Shown: positions 44,537 to 53,665 of the stretch, piece after piece | Position numbering within the stretch: position 1 is the first letter of the stretch | How the letters are laid out: each line of letters starts with the position of its first letter | Assembly: GCF_030549615.1 (NCBI RefSeq) | Contig: NZ_CP130832.1 | Location: 4,154,001-4,218,000 of the forward strand | Source: Stenotrophomonas sp. 610A2 | GTDB lineage: Bacteria > Pseudomonadota > Gammaproteobacteria > Xanthomonadales > Xanthomonadaceae | DNA length: 64,000 nt | Reading direction: 5' to 3' | Notes under the pieces: model-generated | Seen by the model: only the letters and a program-made list of their open reading frames with translations | Told to the model about the DNA's origin: nothing | Database searches by the model: none | Program-made: the position numbers and the translations under genes

Positions 44537-44653
44537 GTAGTGCCGAGCCATGCTCGGCAGGGGCTTTACCGCAAAGACCCACATGTAGTGCCGAGCCATG
44601 CTCGGCATTGGGCGTTATCGGTGAAGCCTCTGCCGAGCATGGCTCGGCACTAC
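44537..44653. repeat. Three GTAG-type palindromes
   Basis: Two direct copies (44537-44559, 44585-44607) and one inverted (44631-44653) of the 23-base palindrome with arms TGCCGAGC/GCTCGGCA. They fill the space between the lipoprotein gene and the convergent sppA gene. Confidence 0.9.
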
Positions 44654-44663
44654 ATGACAAACA

Positions 44664-44694
44664 ACAACGCCGCCCTTGGGCGGCGTTGTCGTTT
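44664..44694. terminator. Bidirectional terminator between the lipoprotein gene and sppA
   Basis: CAACGCCGCC (44665-44674) pairs with GGCGGCGTTG (44679-44688) around CTTG, followed by TCGTTT on plus and TTGTTTG on minus. It sits 25 bases after the minus-strand sppA stop and 138 after the plus-strand lipoprotein gene. Confidence 0.75.
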
Positions 44695-44712
44695 CACATC
44701 ACACAGATTCGC

Positions 44713-46620
44713 TTACAAACCGCAGAAGCAATACGCCAGCGACTTCACCGGTGCGCCGTTGCGGTCCTTCACTGCGTCTTCGACGAAGCGCAGCTGGGTG
44801 TCCAGCTCCGGCATCTGCTTGGCGATCAGCATGCGCGCCATGCCCGAGTCGGCCAGCATCCAGGCGCCGGCGCGGCTGCCGGCGAAGCCGGTCATGAACT
44901 GCGCGAACGGGGTGGCTGCCTTCTCGATGTAACGCACGCGGAACTTGTCGGAGTCACCCAGCTTGGCCAGCGTCGCGGCATGTTCAACCGCTGCCTTCAA
45001 ACCACCGAAGGCATCGACCAGACCTCGTTCCTTGGCCTGCGCACCGCTCCACACGCGGCCGCGTGCGACTTCGTCCACCGCTTCAACCGGCTTGTTGCGT
45101 GCCGCTGCAACCTTGCCGGTGAAATCGGCGTAGCCCTTGTTGATCACCGACTGGATCACCTGGCCAACGGCCGGGTCCATCGGCCGGGTCACGTCGAACG
45201 CGCCGGCAAAACGGGTGGTGCCGACACCGTCGGTATGCACGCCGATCTTGTCCAGGCTGCGGGCGAAGTTCGGGATCATGCCGAAGATGCCGATCGAGCC
45301 GGTGATGGTGGATTCGTCGGCATAGATGCGGTCGGCGTTCATGCTGATCCAGTAACCACCGGATGCAGCCATGTCACCCATCGATACCACCACCGGCTTG
45401 CCGGCGGCCTTGAGTGCTTCCACTTCGCGGCGGATCTGCTCGGAGGCGAATACTTCACCGCCCGGCGAATCCACGCGCAGGACCACGGCCTTCACGTCGT
45501 CATCGTCGCGGGCTTCGCGCAGCAATGCCGAGGTCGACACGCCACCAATGCGGCCAGCCGGCAGGTCACCGCCGGAGATCTCACCTTCGGCCACCACCAC
45601 GGCCACCTGCGGACGCGAATCCACCGGCGAGCGGCGTGCATCGATCTGGGTGAGGTAGTCACCCAGGCCGATCTGGCGATAGCCGCCATCGGCATCACCG
45701 TCGGCCACGCCACGCTCGGTCAACAAGGCGTCCACTTCCTCGCGGGTCTTCAGGCCGTCCACCAGCTTCTGCTGCAGGGCGAAGCGGGCAAGGTCGCCTT
45801 CGGCGGCGGCAATGCCTTCCGGCAGCGTGTCGATGCCAGCAGCCAACTGTGCTGCGTCCAGCTTGCGTGCCTTGGCGATGTCGCCCAGGTAGCGCTGCCA
45901 CACGTCGTTCATCCAGAACAGGTCGGCTTCCTTGGCCTGCGGCGAGGCAGCATCGAGCACGTAGGGCTCGGCGGCAGACTTGAACTCACCAACCTTGAAC
46001 AGGTGCACGTCCACGCCCAGCTTGTCCTGCAGGCCGCTGCGGAAATACTGGCGGTAACGGCCAAGGCCTTCCAGCAACAGGCCGCCCATCGGATCCAGGT
46101 AGACCTCATCGGCCTGCGCGGCCAGCAGGTACTGCGACTGGCCCATGTTCTCGCTGAAGGCGACGACCTGCTTCTTGGCCGCACGCAGATCCTGCAGCGC
46201 GGCGGTCACTTCACGCATCGAGGCGAAGCCACTGGGCTGCAGCTTGTCCAGCTGCAGCACCACGCGGTTGATCTTCTTGTCGTCCTTGGCCGCTTCGATG
46301 GCGCGGATCAGGTCGCGCAGCTGCAGCTCTTCGGCATTGGTTTCACCCAGCGCCTTGCCCAGCGCACGGCTGAGCGGGTCGGTGCTGTACTGCTCGACCA
46401 GCCGCCCTTCCGGTGCAATCACCAGGGTGGTGCCTTCCTGCAGCAGCGTCGTCGATGAAGCGCCCTTGCCCACGGCGACCATCAAGCCGATAAGGATCAG
46501 GAACAACAGGCCGAAGAACAGCAGGTTGAGGATCAACCGGCGGGTGAAGTTCATCACGTCCCAGATGCCGATGAAGAAGCTGGCAACGGGATTGCGGCGT
46601 GGCACTGGAGGGGGATTCAT
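44713..46620 (-). CDS. sppA: Signal peptide peptidase SppA, 67-kDa type
   Basis: A 635-residue membrane-anchored serine protease that degrades cleaved signal peptides. One N-terminal membrane helix (LILNLLFFGLLFLILIGLMV) is followed by two tandem S49 domains. The first half supplies the Lys general base and the second the nucleophile Ser in MGDMAASGGYWISMNADRI, after VVLRVDSPGGEVFASEQI. Ser-Lys catalysis in the C-terminal half matches E. coli-type SppA. Start 46620 follows a GGAGGGGG site. Confidence 0.95.
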   Translation of the reverse strand: MNPPPVPRRNPVASFFIGIWDVMNFTRRLILNLLFFGLLFLILIGLMVAVGKGASSTTLLQEGTTLVIAPEGRLVEQYSTDPLSRALGKALGETNAEELQLRDLIRAIEAAKDDKKINRVVLQLDKLQPSGFASMREVTAALQDLRAAKKQVVAFSENMGQSQYLLAAQADEVYLDPMGGLLLEGLGRYRQYFRSGLQDKLGVDVHLFKVGEFKSAAEPYVLDAASPQAKEADLFWMNDVWQRYLGDIAKARKLDAAQLAAGIDTLPEGIAAAEGDLARFALQQKLVDGLKTREEVDALLTERGVADGDADGGYRQIGLGDYLTQIDARRSPVDSRPQVAVVVAEGEISGGDLPAGRIGGVSTSALLREARDDDDVKAVVLRVDSPGGEVFASEQIRREVEALKAAGKPVVVSMGDMAASGGYWISMNADRIYADESTITGSIGIFGMIPNFARSLDKIGVHTDGVGTTRFAGAFDVTRPMDPAVGQVIQSVINKGYADFTGKVAAARNKPVEAVDEVARGRVWSGAQAKERGLVDAFGGLKAAVEHAATLAKLGDSDKFRVRYIEKAATPFAQFMTGFAGSRAGAWMLADSGMARMLIAKQMPELDTQLRFVEDAVKDRNGAPVKSLAYCFCGL

Positions 46621-46690
46621 GGACGCTCCGGTTGGGGCTGGTTGCAAGTCAGGATACGCATAACCGGACGCTGCCGGCATGGCCTTTAAG

Positions 46691-48055
46691 TCAGGGGGCT
46701 GCCTGGGTGATCAGCCGGCCGCTGCTGACCCGCAGCCGCCAGCCCAACAGCACCGCGGCCACGGTCAAACCAAGGATCAGGCCGATCCACATGCCCTGCG
46801 GTCCCCAGCCCAGACCCAGTCCAAGCCCGGCACCGACCGGCATGCCCACGCCCCAATAGGCGAACATGGCGATGAACATCGGCACGCGGGTGTCCTTGAG
46901 CCCACGCAGGGCACCGGCCGACAACACCTGGATGCCATCGGGGATCTGGAAGGTGGCCGCATACAACAACAAGGTGGAGGCCAACGCGGCCACCGCAAGG
47001 TCATCGGTATACAGGCCGACCACCGCGTCATGGCCGAGCAGCAAGGCGGTGATCGATACCACCTGGGTCACCAGCACGATGGCGTAGCCGGCCCAGGTTG
47101 CGCGGCGCACGCCCAGCGGATCGTTGCTGCCGACGGCATGGCCGACCCGCACGGTAGTAGCTTCGGCCACGCCCATCGGGATCATGAAGCACAGCTGCGC
47201 CACGTTGATCGCGATCTGGTGGGCACTGGCCTCGGTGGCACCGATACGGCCGATCAGCAGCGCGGTGATGATGAACAGACCGCCTTCCATCAACACGGTG
47301 ATGCCAATCGGCAGACCGGTACGCAGCAGGTCCCAGATCGCACGCGGACGCGGCAGTTCGAAGTGGCTGAACAACTGCAGGTGGGCGAAACGCTTGGTGG
47401 TCCACAGGTAGGTCGCAAAGGCCAGCGCCTGCACCCACATGGTCACCGAAGACGCGATGCCCAGGCCTGCGGCGCCCAGCTCGGGGAAGCCGAACTTGCC
47501 GTTGCACAGCGCATAGCCCAATGGCCCCAGCACCAGCAGGCCACCGAAACCGATCAACATCGTCGGCAAGGTCCAATGCATGCCTTCACTGAGATAGCGC
47601 ATGCAGAAGTACAGGGTCAGCGCCGGCACGCCCCAACGGATGGCATGCAGGAAGTCGGTAGCACCGGGCACGATTTCAGGGGCAATACCGAACGCAGGCA
47701 GGAAGACAGGCACCACGCTGAGGAACAGGAACATCAGCGCGCTCAAGCCCACGCCCAGCCACAGTGCCTGGCGGAACAAGGGGCCGATTTCGCGATCACG
47801 GCCAGCGCCGTGCAGCTGCGATACCGAGGCGGTGAGCGAGATCAAGGTGCCGATCGGCACCAGCATCGGCAGCCATAGCAGGGCGGTACCGATGCTGACC
47901 GCAGCAAAGGTATCGGTGCCGTGGTGACCGGCAATGGTGTTGTCGACAAAGGCGATAAGACCGGTGGAAACGTGGCCCAGCACCAGAGGCAGGGCGAGCA
48001 GACCGGTCGTCCGCACTTCTTGCATGAAGCGCGGCGTGGCGGGAGACATGGACAT
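46691..48055 (-). CDS. MATE-family multidrug exporter, NorM type
   Basis: A 454-residue membrane protein with twelve hydrophobic segments in two six-helix halves. The family signatures FVDNTIAGHHGTDTFAAVSI (helix 1-2 of the first half) and GVAEATTVRVGHAVGSND (second half) are present. NorM-type proteins exchange Na+ or H+ for cationic drugs. Possible co-transcription with sppA downstream (70-base gap). Confidence 0.92.
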   Translation of the reverse strand: MSMSPATPRFMQEVRTTGLLALPLVLGHVSTGLIAFVDNTIAGHHGTDTFAAVSIGTALLWLPMLVPIGTLISLTASVSQLHGAGRDREIGPLFRQALWLGVGLSALMFLFLSVVPVFLPAFGIAPEIVPGATDFLHAIRWGVPALTLYFCMRYLSEGMHWTLPTMLIGFGGLLVLGPLGYALCNGKFGFPELGAAGLGIASSVTMWVQALAFATYLWTTKRFAHLQLFSHFELPRPRAIWDLLRTGLPIGITVLMEGGLFIITALLIGRIGATEASAHQIAINVAQLCFMIPMGVAEATTVRVGHAVGSNDPLGVRRATWAGYAIVLVTQVVSITALLLGHDAVVGLYTDDLAVAALASTLLLYAATFQIPDGIQVLSAGALRGLKDTRVPMFIAMFAYWGVGMPVGAGLGLGLGWGPQGMWIGLILGLTVAAVLLGWRLRVSSGRLITQAAP

Positions 48056-48196
48056 AAAACACAGGGACGCGGACTACGGCCGGCGCAGGAAGCGCACAGA
48101 TGCCGGGTTGCGGAGTGCGCCTATTCTAACGTGGCAGCGCTGCCATGCCGCCGCACCGCGGATGAACGAGCGGCGTGGGACAACAGTGCGTAGAAC

Positions 48197-48763
48197 TCAG
48201 CCGCCCACTTTTTCACGCAACCAGGCATCGCGCTGGGCCGGCGCCAAGGCCAGCAGCTGGGTGCGCAGCTCGTCGCGCTGCTGCGGAGGCGTGCGCTGCG
48301 AGATCAGGCTCAACTGCTCCAGCTGGCCGGCAGTGAGCTGGCGCAACAAGGCAATCACCGGCTCGCGTTCGGCCGCTGGCAAGTAGCCAAACAACGGCTG
48401 CAGGCGCGGATACAAGGCCCCGAGCTGCGGGCCAAGCAACCACCCGTCGCGGTGCATCTTGTCGATGTCCATGTAGCGTGCACGCAGGGCTTGGCGCTGC
48501 TCAGCAGGCAGCGCCGCCAGCGTCGCCGCCGCCTGGCGGATGCGTTGTCGTTCGCTGTCCGGCAGTGCCTGCCAGGCCGCGTAGCGGCTGCGAACCTCGC
48601 GCCGCTGCGCCGGGCTCATCGAAGCCCAACTGTGCTGCGTGCCGACCGCGCTGCTGGCATCGGGTGCGGACGGCATGATCGGCACCGCGGTTGGCGCGGC
48701 GGCATGCAATGGCAGGGCGAGGAACAGGACCAGACCGGCCAAACCCAACTTACTCATCCGCAT
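48197..48763 (-). CDS. DUF3106-domain secreted protein
   Basis: A 188-residue exported protein. The signal peptide MRMSKLGLAGLVLFLALPLH is followed by repeated amphipathic units of the DUF3106 type (WASMSPAQRREVRSRYAAWQ, then LPDSERQRIRQAAATLAALP, then LPAEQRQALRARY). These resemble the periplasmic sensor-type helices of the Spy/CpxP or RseA-partner class, all helical and Arg-rich. GGAGA precedes ATG 48763, which overlaps the end of the upstream gene by 14 bases, so the two products are linked. Function unknown. Confidence 0.75.
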   Translation of the reverse strand: MRMSKLGLAGLVLFLALPLHAAAPTAVPIMPSAPDASSAVGTQHSWASMSPAQRREVRSRYAAWQALPDSERQRIRQAAATLAALPAEQRQALRARYMDIDKMHRDGWLLGPQLGALYPRLQPLFGYLPAAEREPVIALLRQLTAGQLEQLSLISQRTPPQQRDELRTQLLALAPAQRDAWLREKVGG

Positions 48764-49769
48764 CTGTCGTCTCCAAGGCTGCACCGGCCGGCTCTGGACG
48801 ACTCGGCTGCGGCTGCGACTCGTCCACCGGGATCGGGCCACCGGCCGCATACCAGGCATGGAAGTCGGCATCCCTGGCTGTGTCCAGGGCGGGATCGGCC
48901 AGCATCAGCGCGTCGGCCGCAGCGTGCGGGTCGTCACCCGGCCCGGCCGGTGTGCTGTCGTCAGGCAGTTCCTCAACCTGTACCGGACCGTTGTCGACCA
49001 GACCGTTGCCTTCATTCGGTGAAGCGGCCACCAGCGTATGCGAACGCCACCACCACAGCGCGACCACCGCCAGCAACAGCAGCGGCAGGCATAGCAGCAA
49101 CCAGGTGCGCAGCGTCCAGGGTTTGGATTGCCTGCGGCGCGGTGCCGGCTTGCGACGGCGCAGGTCTTCGGCAGGCGGTGTGGCGGGCGCGGCTGCGCTC
49201 GACGCCGAGCGTGACGGCAAGGCACCGGTGATGACCGATTCACGCAGCTGCTCCAACTGCTGCAGGCGCGGCGGCGACAGATCACGGATCCGGGCCTGCA
49301 CCTGCTCGGCCAACGCGCGCCAGCTGGCGGCATCCGGTCGACCACTGGCATCCAGGGGGCAGGCATCCGCCAGCGCCTGCCGATAGGCATTGGCATCCAC
49401 ACCCAGCACTGCCGATGCCGCCGCTTCATCCAGGCCGGCGCCGATGCGCAGCAACAGCGCCAGGCGTTCGCCCGCCGCCAAGCTGCCCAGGTGCGCCAGC
49501 TCCGGCTCCCAGCTGCCGGGGTTGGCCGGCTTCAGCAATTGCGGGGTGCTGCATAGCAGGCCCCAGAAGCGGGCCGGCCATTCGACCATCAGCAACTGCG
49601 CAGCGGGGCCGACAAAGGCGCGCATGGCGACCGCCACGGCACGCTCGCCGACGGCAACATCGCCAGCCTGCAATTCAGCAACGACCAGGGCGCGGCGTTC
49701 CACCCCGCGCAAGAAGGCGGACAGAGCATTGGCTGCGGCCGGCGAAAGAGGGGCTGGTGCAGCCATCAT
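48750..49769 (-). CDS. Sigma-region-4-like membrane protein
   Basis: A 339-residue protein. The N-terminal 180 residues look like a decayed ECF-sigma factor: ANALSAFLRGVERRALVVAE in the region-2 position and LGSLAAGERLALLLRIGAGL plus AAASAVLGVDANAYRQAL as a region-4-like helix-turn-helix. An Arg-rich linker (LRRRKPAPRRRQSKP) leads to one membrane helix (WLLLCLPLLLLAVVALWWW), and then an acidic Asp/Pro-rich tail. It may be a membrane-bound regulator, with the periplasmic tail sensing. Overlaps the DUF3106 gene. Start 49769 or 49766; the longer open frame lacks conservation. Confidence 0.6.
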   Translation of the reverse strand: MMAAPAPLSPAAANALSAFLRGVERRALVVAELQAGDVAVGERAVAVAMRAFVGPAAQLLMVEWPARFWGLLCSTPQLLKPANPGSWEPELAHLGSLAAGERLALLLRIGAGLDEAAASAVLGVDANAYRQALADACPLDASGRPDAASWRALAEQVQARIRDLSPPRLQQLEQLRESVITGALPSRSASSAAAPATPPAEDLRRRKPAPRRRQSKPWTLRTWLLLCLPLLLLAVVALWWWRSHTLVAASPNEGNGLVDNGPVQVEELPDDSTPAGPGDDPHAAADALMLADPALDTARDADFHAWYAAGGPIPVDESQPQPSRPEPAGAALETTDADE

Positions 49770-49945
49770 GTGAACTCCGTCATGCCGTGATGATACCGAG
49801 CACACACCGTGCTGCAGACGCCCCGGGCCAACACCGGGCCGATTCTGCAAGCGCCTGCAACAACTTGTGCACAGCGTCAATACGCTGTGACATTTCTGCC
49901 GCGCACAGCTCCACGAGACTGTGTTTCGTTTTTGTTTCACGGATA

Positions 49946-49965
49946 AGCCATTGATTTAAATGGCT
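49946..49965. promoter_or_regulatory. Palindrome AGCCATT-N6-AATGGCT
   Basis: AGCCATT (49946-49952) and AATGGCT (49959-49965) form a perfect 7-bp inverted repeat, with a related half-site ATGTGGCTAT 13 bases downstream. It could be an operator for a dimeric regulator; no factor can be named. Confidence 0.45.
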
Positions 49966-50053
49966 AATTCAATGTGGCTATTTTTTGTCCAAGTTGACCC
50001 AGAGGCTTGATCCATCGCCCTGAGCGCGTGGAGCACATTACTCGCCCACAGAG

Positions 50054-50076
50054 TTATCCACAGGAAATGTGGATAA
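50054..50076. promoter_or_regulatory. Two perfect inverted DnaA boxes
   Basis: TTATCCACA at 50054-50062 and TGTGGATAA at 50068-50076, five bases apart in inverted orientation, both exact matches to the consensus DnaA box, followed by an AT-rich run. They lie 115 bases upstream of priA. This suggests that DnaA binds here, most simply as a transcription regulator. Confidence 0.75.
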
Positions 50077-50190
50077 GAATAAATTCCCAAGCGCAGCCAG
50101 CGTTTACGCCTCATTTATGCAGGACTTCACAGCATCTGGACGAGGGTAAATAGCGGAGGCCAAACCGGCCGCTGCCGCTAAACTGGCGGC

Positions 50191-52386
50191 ATGCCTGCCT
50201 GCCCCACCCTACGCATCGCCCTGCCGGTGCCCTTGCCGCAACTGTTCGACTACCTGCCCCCCGCCGGCAGCCCGCCGCCCCGGGAGGAGGATGTTGGCCG
50301 GCGATTGCGGGTGCCGTTCGGCCCGCGCGAGCTGGTCGGGGTGGTCGAGTCGATCGGCCAGGGGGATGATCCAGCTGCCCTGCGCCCGGCCCTGCAATGG
50401 CTGGATGACAGCGCGCTGCTGCAGGGTGAGCTGAGTGCGTCGCTGCGTTGGCTGGCGCGCTACACCCACGCCCCGCTCGGCGAGGTGTGCGCCACCGCGC
50501 TGCCGGCGCCGCTGCGCCGCGGCGATCCGCTGCCCGATACCCACGGCTGGGCCTGGGAACTGACCGAGGCCGGTCGCGCCGGTTACGACCGCCTGCGCAG
50601 CGGTACCCGCCCGCAACGGCTGGCCACACTGCTGCTGGACGGCGCAGTCAACGAAGATCTGCTGGACGAGCAACTGGAAGACTGGCGCACTGCCGCCCGC
50701 GCGCTGCTCAAGCGTGAGCACGCGCAGCGCATCGAAGTGCCAGCGGTGATTCCACAACCGCGCATCGTCGCCGGTCCGCAACCGAATCCGCAGCAGCAAG
50801 CGGCGATCGATGCGCTGCAGGCAGCCGACGGTTTCCAGCCCTTCCTGCTCGATGGCGTCACCGGCAGCGGCAAGACCGAGGTCTACCTGCAGGCGATCTG
50901 CCATTGCCTGCAGCAGGGCAAGCAGGCGCTGGTGCTGGTGCCGGAAATCGGCCTGACCCCGCAGACACTGCATCGTTTCCGCAGCCGCTTGGGCATTCCC
51001 GTGCATGCGCTGCATTCGGGCTTGAACGACAACGAGCGCGCACGTGTGTGGGCCGCCGCTTCGCGCGGCGAAGCGCGGGTGATCGTTGGTACGCGTTCGG
51101 CGATCTTCACCCCGTTGCCGCAGGCTGGCCTGATCGTCATCGACGAAGAGCACGATGGCAGCTACAAGCAGCAGGATGGGATCCGTTACCACGCACGGGA
51201 TTTCGCGATGGTGCGCGGCAAGGCCCTGGACGTACCGGTGGTGCTGGGCAGCGCAACTCCGTCGCTGGAATCGTTGCACAACGCACGCAGCGGCCGTTAC
51301 ACCCATCTGCGCCTGCAGCAACGCGCCGGGGATGCCAAACCACCGGGTGTGCGCGTGTTCGATGTGCGCAAGCGACCATTGCAGGATGGGCTGTCACCGG
51401 AAGTATTGGTTGGCATCGAGCAGCACCTGAAAGCTGGCAGCCAGGTATTGGTGTTCAAGAACCGCCGCGGTTATGCGCCGGTACTGCTCTGCCATGACTG
51501 CGGCTGGACCGCACCATGCAAACGCTGCAGCACGCCGCTGCACAAGACGCCGATGACCGTGCATGGTGGCGGTCGCCGCCTGCAATGCCACCACTGCGGC
51601 GCACGCCAACCGGTGCCCTTGGCCTGCCCGGATTGCGCCAGCCTGGCATTGCAGCCGCAGGGTATTGGCACCGAGCGTCTGGAAGAACGTCTGCTGCAGT
51701 TGTTCCCGGACTATCCGGTGCTGCGTATCGACCGCAGCACCACCAGTCGCCGCGATGCGCTGGAACAGACGCTGGCAACGCTGGGAGACCAACCCGGCAT
51801 CCTGGTAGGCACGCAGATCCTGGCCAAGGGCCACGACCTGCCGAAGCTGACCTTGGTGGTCGTGGTTGGCATTGATGAAGGCCTGTTCTCCGCCGACTTC
51901 CGCGCCAGTGAAAAACTCGCCCAGCAATTGATCCAGGTCGCCGGCCGCGCCGGTCGCGCCGAGCGCCCGGGCGAGGTCTGGTTGCAGACGCATCATCCGG
52001 ATAACGCCTTGCTGCACACCTTGGTCAACGGTGGTTACCACGCCTTTGCCGACGCCGAACTGCTGCAACGTGAGGCCGCTGGATTTCCGCCATTCGCGCA
52101 TATGGCCATGCTGCGTGCCGAGGCGAAGCAGGTGGAGCAGGCCAATGAATTCCTTGCCGCGCTCAAGCACCTGCTTCCCAAGCAGAACGATGTCGAACGC
52201 TTTGGGCCGATGCCTGCACCGATGCCGCGACGCGCCGGTTTCCAGCGCACGCAGTTGCTGTTGTCGGCCGATCAGCGGCGGCCGCTGCATGCAGCGCTGG
52301 ATGGCCTGATGCTGCAGGCCTATGGCTTGCCGCAGGCACGCCGCGTGCGTTGGTCGTTGGATGTCGACCCGATGGATCTGTACTGA
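50191..52386 (+). CDS. priA: Primosomal replication protein N' (PriA helicase)
   Basis: A 731-residue 3'-5' helicase that restarts stalled replication forks. It has an N-terminal DNA-binding domain (LFDYLPPAGSPPPREE, VPFGPRELVGVV), Walker A in LDGVTGSGKTEVYLQAI, DEEH in VIDEEHDGSYKQ, and the zinc region with CHDCGWTAPCKRC, CHHCG and CPDC. Helicase motif VI is QVAGRAGRAERPG. The start is the first ATG after the DnaA-box region. Followed by an array of GTAG palindromes. Confidence 0.96.
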   Translation: MPACPTLRIALPVPLPQLFDYLPPAGSPPPREEDVGRRLRVPFGPRELVGVVESIGQGDDPAALRPALQWLDDSALLQGELSASLRWLARYTHAPLGEVCATALPAPLRRGDPLPDTHGWAWELTEAGRAGYDRLRSGTRPQRLATLLLDGAVNEDLLDEQLEDWRTAARALLKREHAQRIEVPAVIPQPRIVAGPQPNPQQQAAIDALQAADGFQPFLLDGVTGSGKTEVYLQAICHCLQQGKQALVLVPEIGLTPQTLHRFRSRLGIPVHALHSGLNDNERARVWAAASRGEARVIVGTRSAIFTPLPQAGLIVIDEEHDGSYKQQDGIRYHARDFAMVRGKALDVPVVLGSATPSLESLHNARSGRYTHLRLQQRAGDAKPPGVRVFDVRKRPLQDGLSPEVLVGIEQHLKAGSQVLVFKNRRGYAPVLLCHDCGWTAPCKRCSTPLHKTPMTVHGGGRRLQCHHCGARQPVPLACPDCASLALQPQGIGTERLEERLLQLFPDYPVLRIDRSTTSRRDALEQTLATLGDQPGILVGTQILAKGHDLPKLTLVVVVGIDEGLFSADFRASEKLAQQLIQVAGRAGRAERPGEVWLQTHHPDNALLHTLVNGGYHAFADAELLQREAAGFPPFAHMAMLRAEAKQVEQANEFLAALKHLLPKQNDVERFGPMPAPMPRRAGFQRTQLLLSADQRRPLHAALDGLMLQAYGLPQARRVRWSLDVDPMDLY

Positions 52387-52401
52387 TTGCTGTCGGAGCC
52401 T

Positions 52402-52572
52402 GTAGAGCCGAGCCGTGCTCGGCTGAGGCATTGCCGGTGAAGCCTCTTGCCGAGCATGGCTCGGCACTACATTGGCCTTTCTGCCGAGCATGGCTCGGCA
52501 CTACATTGGCTTTTCTGCCGAGCATGGCTCGGCACTACATTGGCTTTTCTGCCGAGCATGGCTCGGCACTAC
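52402..52572. repeat. Array of five GTAG palindromes, four at exact 34-bp spacing
   Basis: One copy in direct orientation at 52402-52424, then four inverted 23-base copies at 52448, 52482, 52516 and 52550. The last four are identical and regularly spaced by 34 bases, with 11-base spacers that are nearly identical (ATTGGC-C/T-TTTC). They sit between the convergent priA and beta-lactamase genes. This is a repeat amplification, not a CRISPR array, because the spacers do not differ. Confidence 0.9.
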
Positions 52573-52576
52573 GCTG

Positions 52577-53665
52577 CTATCTGTGGAAATCGGCGATCTG
52601 TGCGGTGAACTGCTGTGGGTTGGCACCGACCAGGTTGGTCAACACCACGACAGCCAGGCCCTCATCCGGGTAGACCAACAGCGCCGCGCGTGCGCCGCCA
52701 AAGCTGCTGATCTGGCGCCGCCCCTGCGCTTCGGACACCGGCCAACCTGCTGACCAGGCACCGACACTGCCGTCGTTCAAACGCTCAGGCGTCCACATGC
52801 GTGCAAGGCTGTCCGCGCTCAACACGCGATGCTGCAACAAGGCAGCCAACCATTGCGCCAGATCCCCTGCGCTGGCCTGGATGCCGCCGCCAGCCCATAG
52901 ACCATGCGGCATGTCATAAAACCAGTGCGACAGCCGTGGCGGTGCATCGGCCGCATCGCTGCTGCGCGGGAAGAAGCTGTACATCGTTGCCGCATTCGGC
53001 ACCAGGTCATAGCTGTCGCCGAACGTTACGTGGCCCATTCCCAACGGCTCGAACTGACCAGAGGCCAGATAGCCCTCGTAGGTCTTGCCACTGCGCTGGG
53101 CGATGATCCTGGCCAGCAAGCCATAGTTGGTCTGGTTGTAGACGAACTGCGCGCCGGGCAGCGCCTGCACCGGCTGCTGCTCCACCACTTGCCATGCCTG
53201 TGCTTCGGAGCCACCGCCTACAAGTCCATCCGCATCGACGATGTCCGGCAGGCCGGAGGTGTGCGCAAGCAACTGGCGTACGCGGATGCCCTGCCATGCG
53301 GCCGGCAGCTGCTGCAGGTAGGTGGATAGCGGAGCATCGAGATCCACCTTCCCCGCCTCGACCAGCTGCATGATCGCCACACCGGTGAATGCCTTGGTCG
53401 CGGAGTTGATCGGGAACAAGGTGCTCGCTGTCGCCGCCACCTTGTTCTCCACGTTGGCAAGGCCATGCGCTTCGGAAAACACCACGCGACCGTCCTTGAC
53501 CACCGCCACCTGCATGCCTGGAATACCACGCTCCTTCATCGTCACGGTGATGAAGCGACGCGTTGCCTCATCTGCAGCGTCACGCGTTGCAGCGAGCGCG
53601 GATAGAGGATGGACGAGAAGCACGGCTAGCAGGCACAGCAGGACTCGTGGTGCGGCCAATTGCAT
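52577..53665 (-). CDS. Class C beta-lactamase-like serine hydrolase
   Basis: A 362-residue exported protein with a signal peptide (LLCLLAVLLVHPLSALA) and the beta-lactamase/DD-peptidase fold. The nucleophile is in SATK (FPINSATKAFTGVAIM), the second motif in VYNQTNYGLLARI (Y-x-N), and the third element may be SFGGARAALLV. The family includes esterases and D-aminopeptidases, so penicillin hydrolysis is not certain. ATG 53665 is preferred; the frame upstream is unconserved. Confidence 0.85.
   Translation of the reverse strand: MQLAAPRVLLCLLAVLLVHPLSALAATRDAADEATRRFITVTMKERGIPGMQVAVVKDGRVVFSEAHGLANVENKVAATASTLFPINSATKAFTGVAIMQLVEAGKVDLDAPLSTYLQQLPAAWQGIRVRQLLAHTSGLPDIVDADGLVGGGSEAQAWQVVEQQPVQALPGAQFVYNQTNYGLLARIIAQRSGKTYEGYLASGQFEPLGMGHVTFGDSYDLVPNAATMYSFFPRSSDAADAPPRLSHWFYDMPHGLWAGGGIQASAGDLAQWLAALLQHRVLSADSLARMWTPERLNDGSVGAWSAGWPVSEAQGRRQISSFGGARAALLVYPDEGLAVVVLTNLVGANPQQFTAQIADFHR

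Larger units (their letters stand above)
49770..50190. other. AT-rich intergenic region between divergent genes
   Basis: A 420-base gap between the sigma-like gene (minus) and priA (plus), distinctly AT-rich from about 49915. It holds the palindrome and DnaA boxes listed below and must carry both promoters. No gene is seen. Confidence 0.6.

Noticed and set aside
49915..50110. A chromosome replication origin at the DnaA boxes
   Set aside because: Only two exact boxes are seen, and no dnaA, dnaN, rpmH or gidA neighbours are present; the nearby gene is priA.
50209..51321. Long open frames antisense to priA
   Set aside because: They mirror the codon bias of priA and carry no recognisable domain.
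52448..52572. Regular repeats that look like a small CRISPR array
   Set aside because: The repeats are palindromes of the dispersed GTAG type, the spacers are 11 bases and nearly identical, and no cas genes are near.
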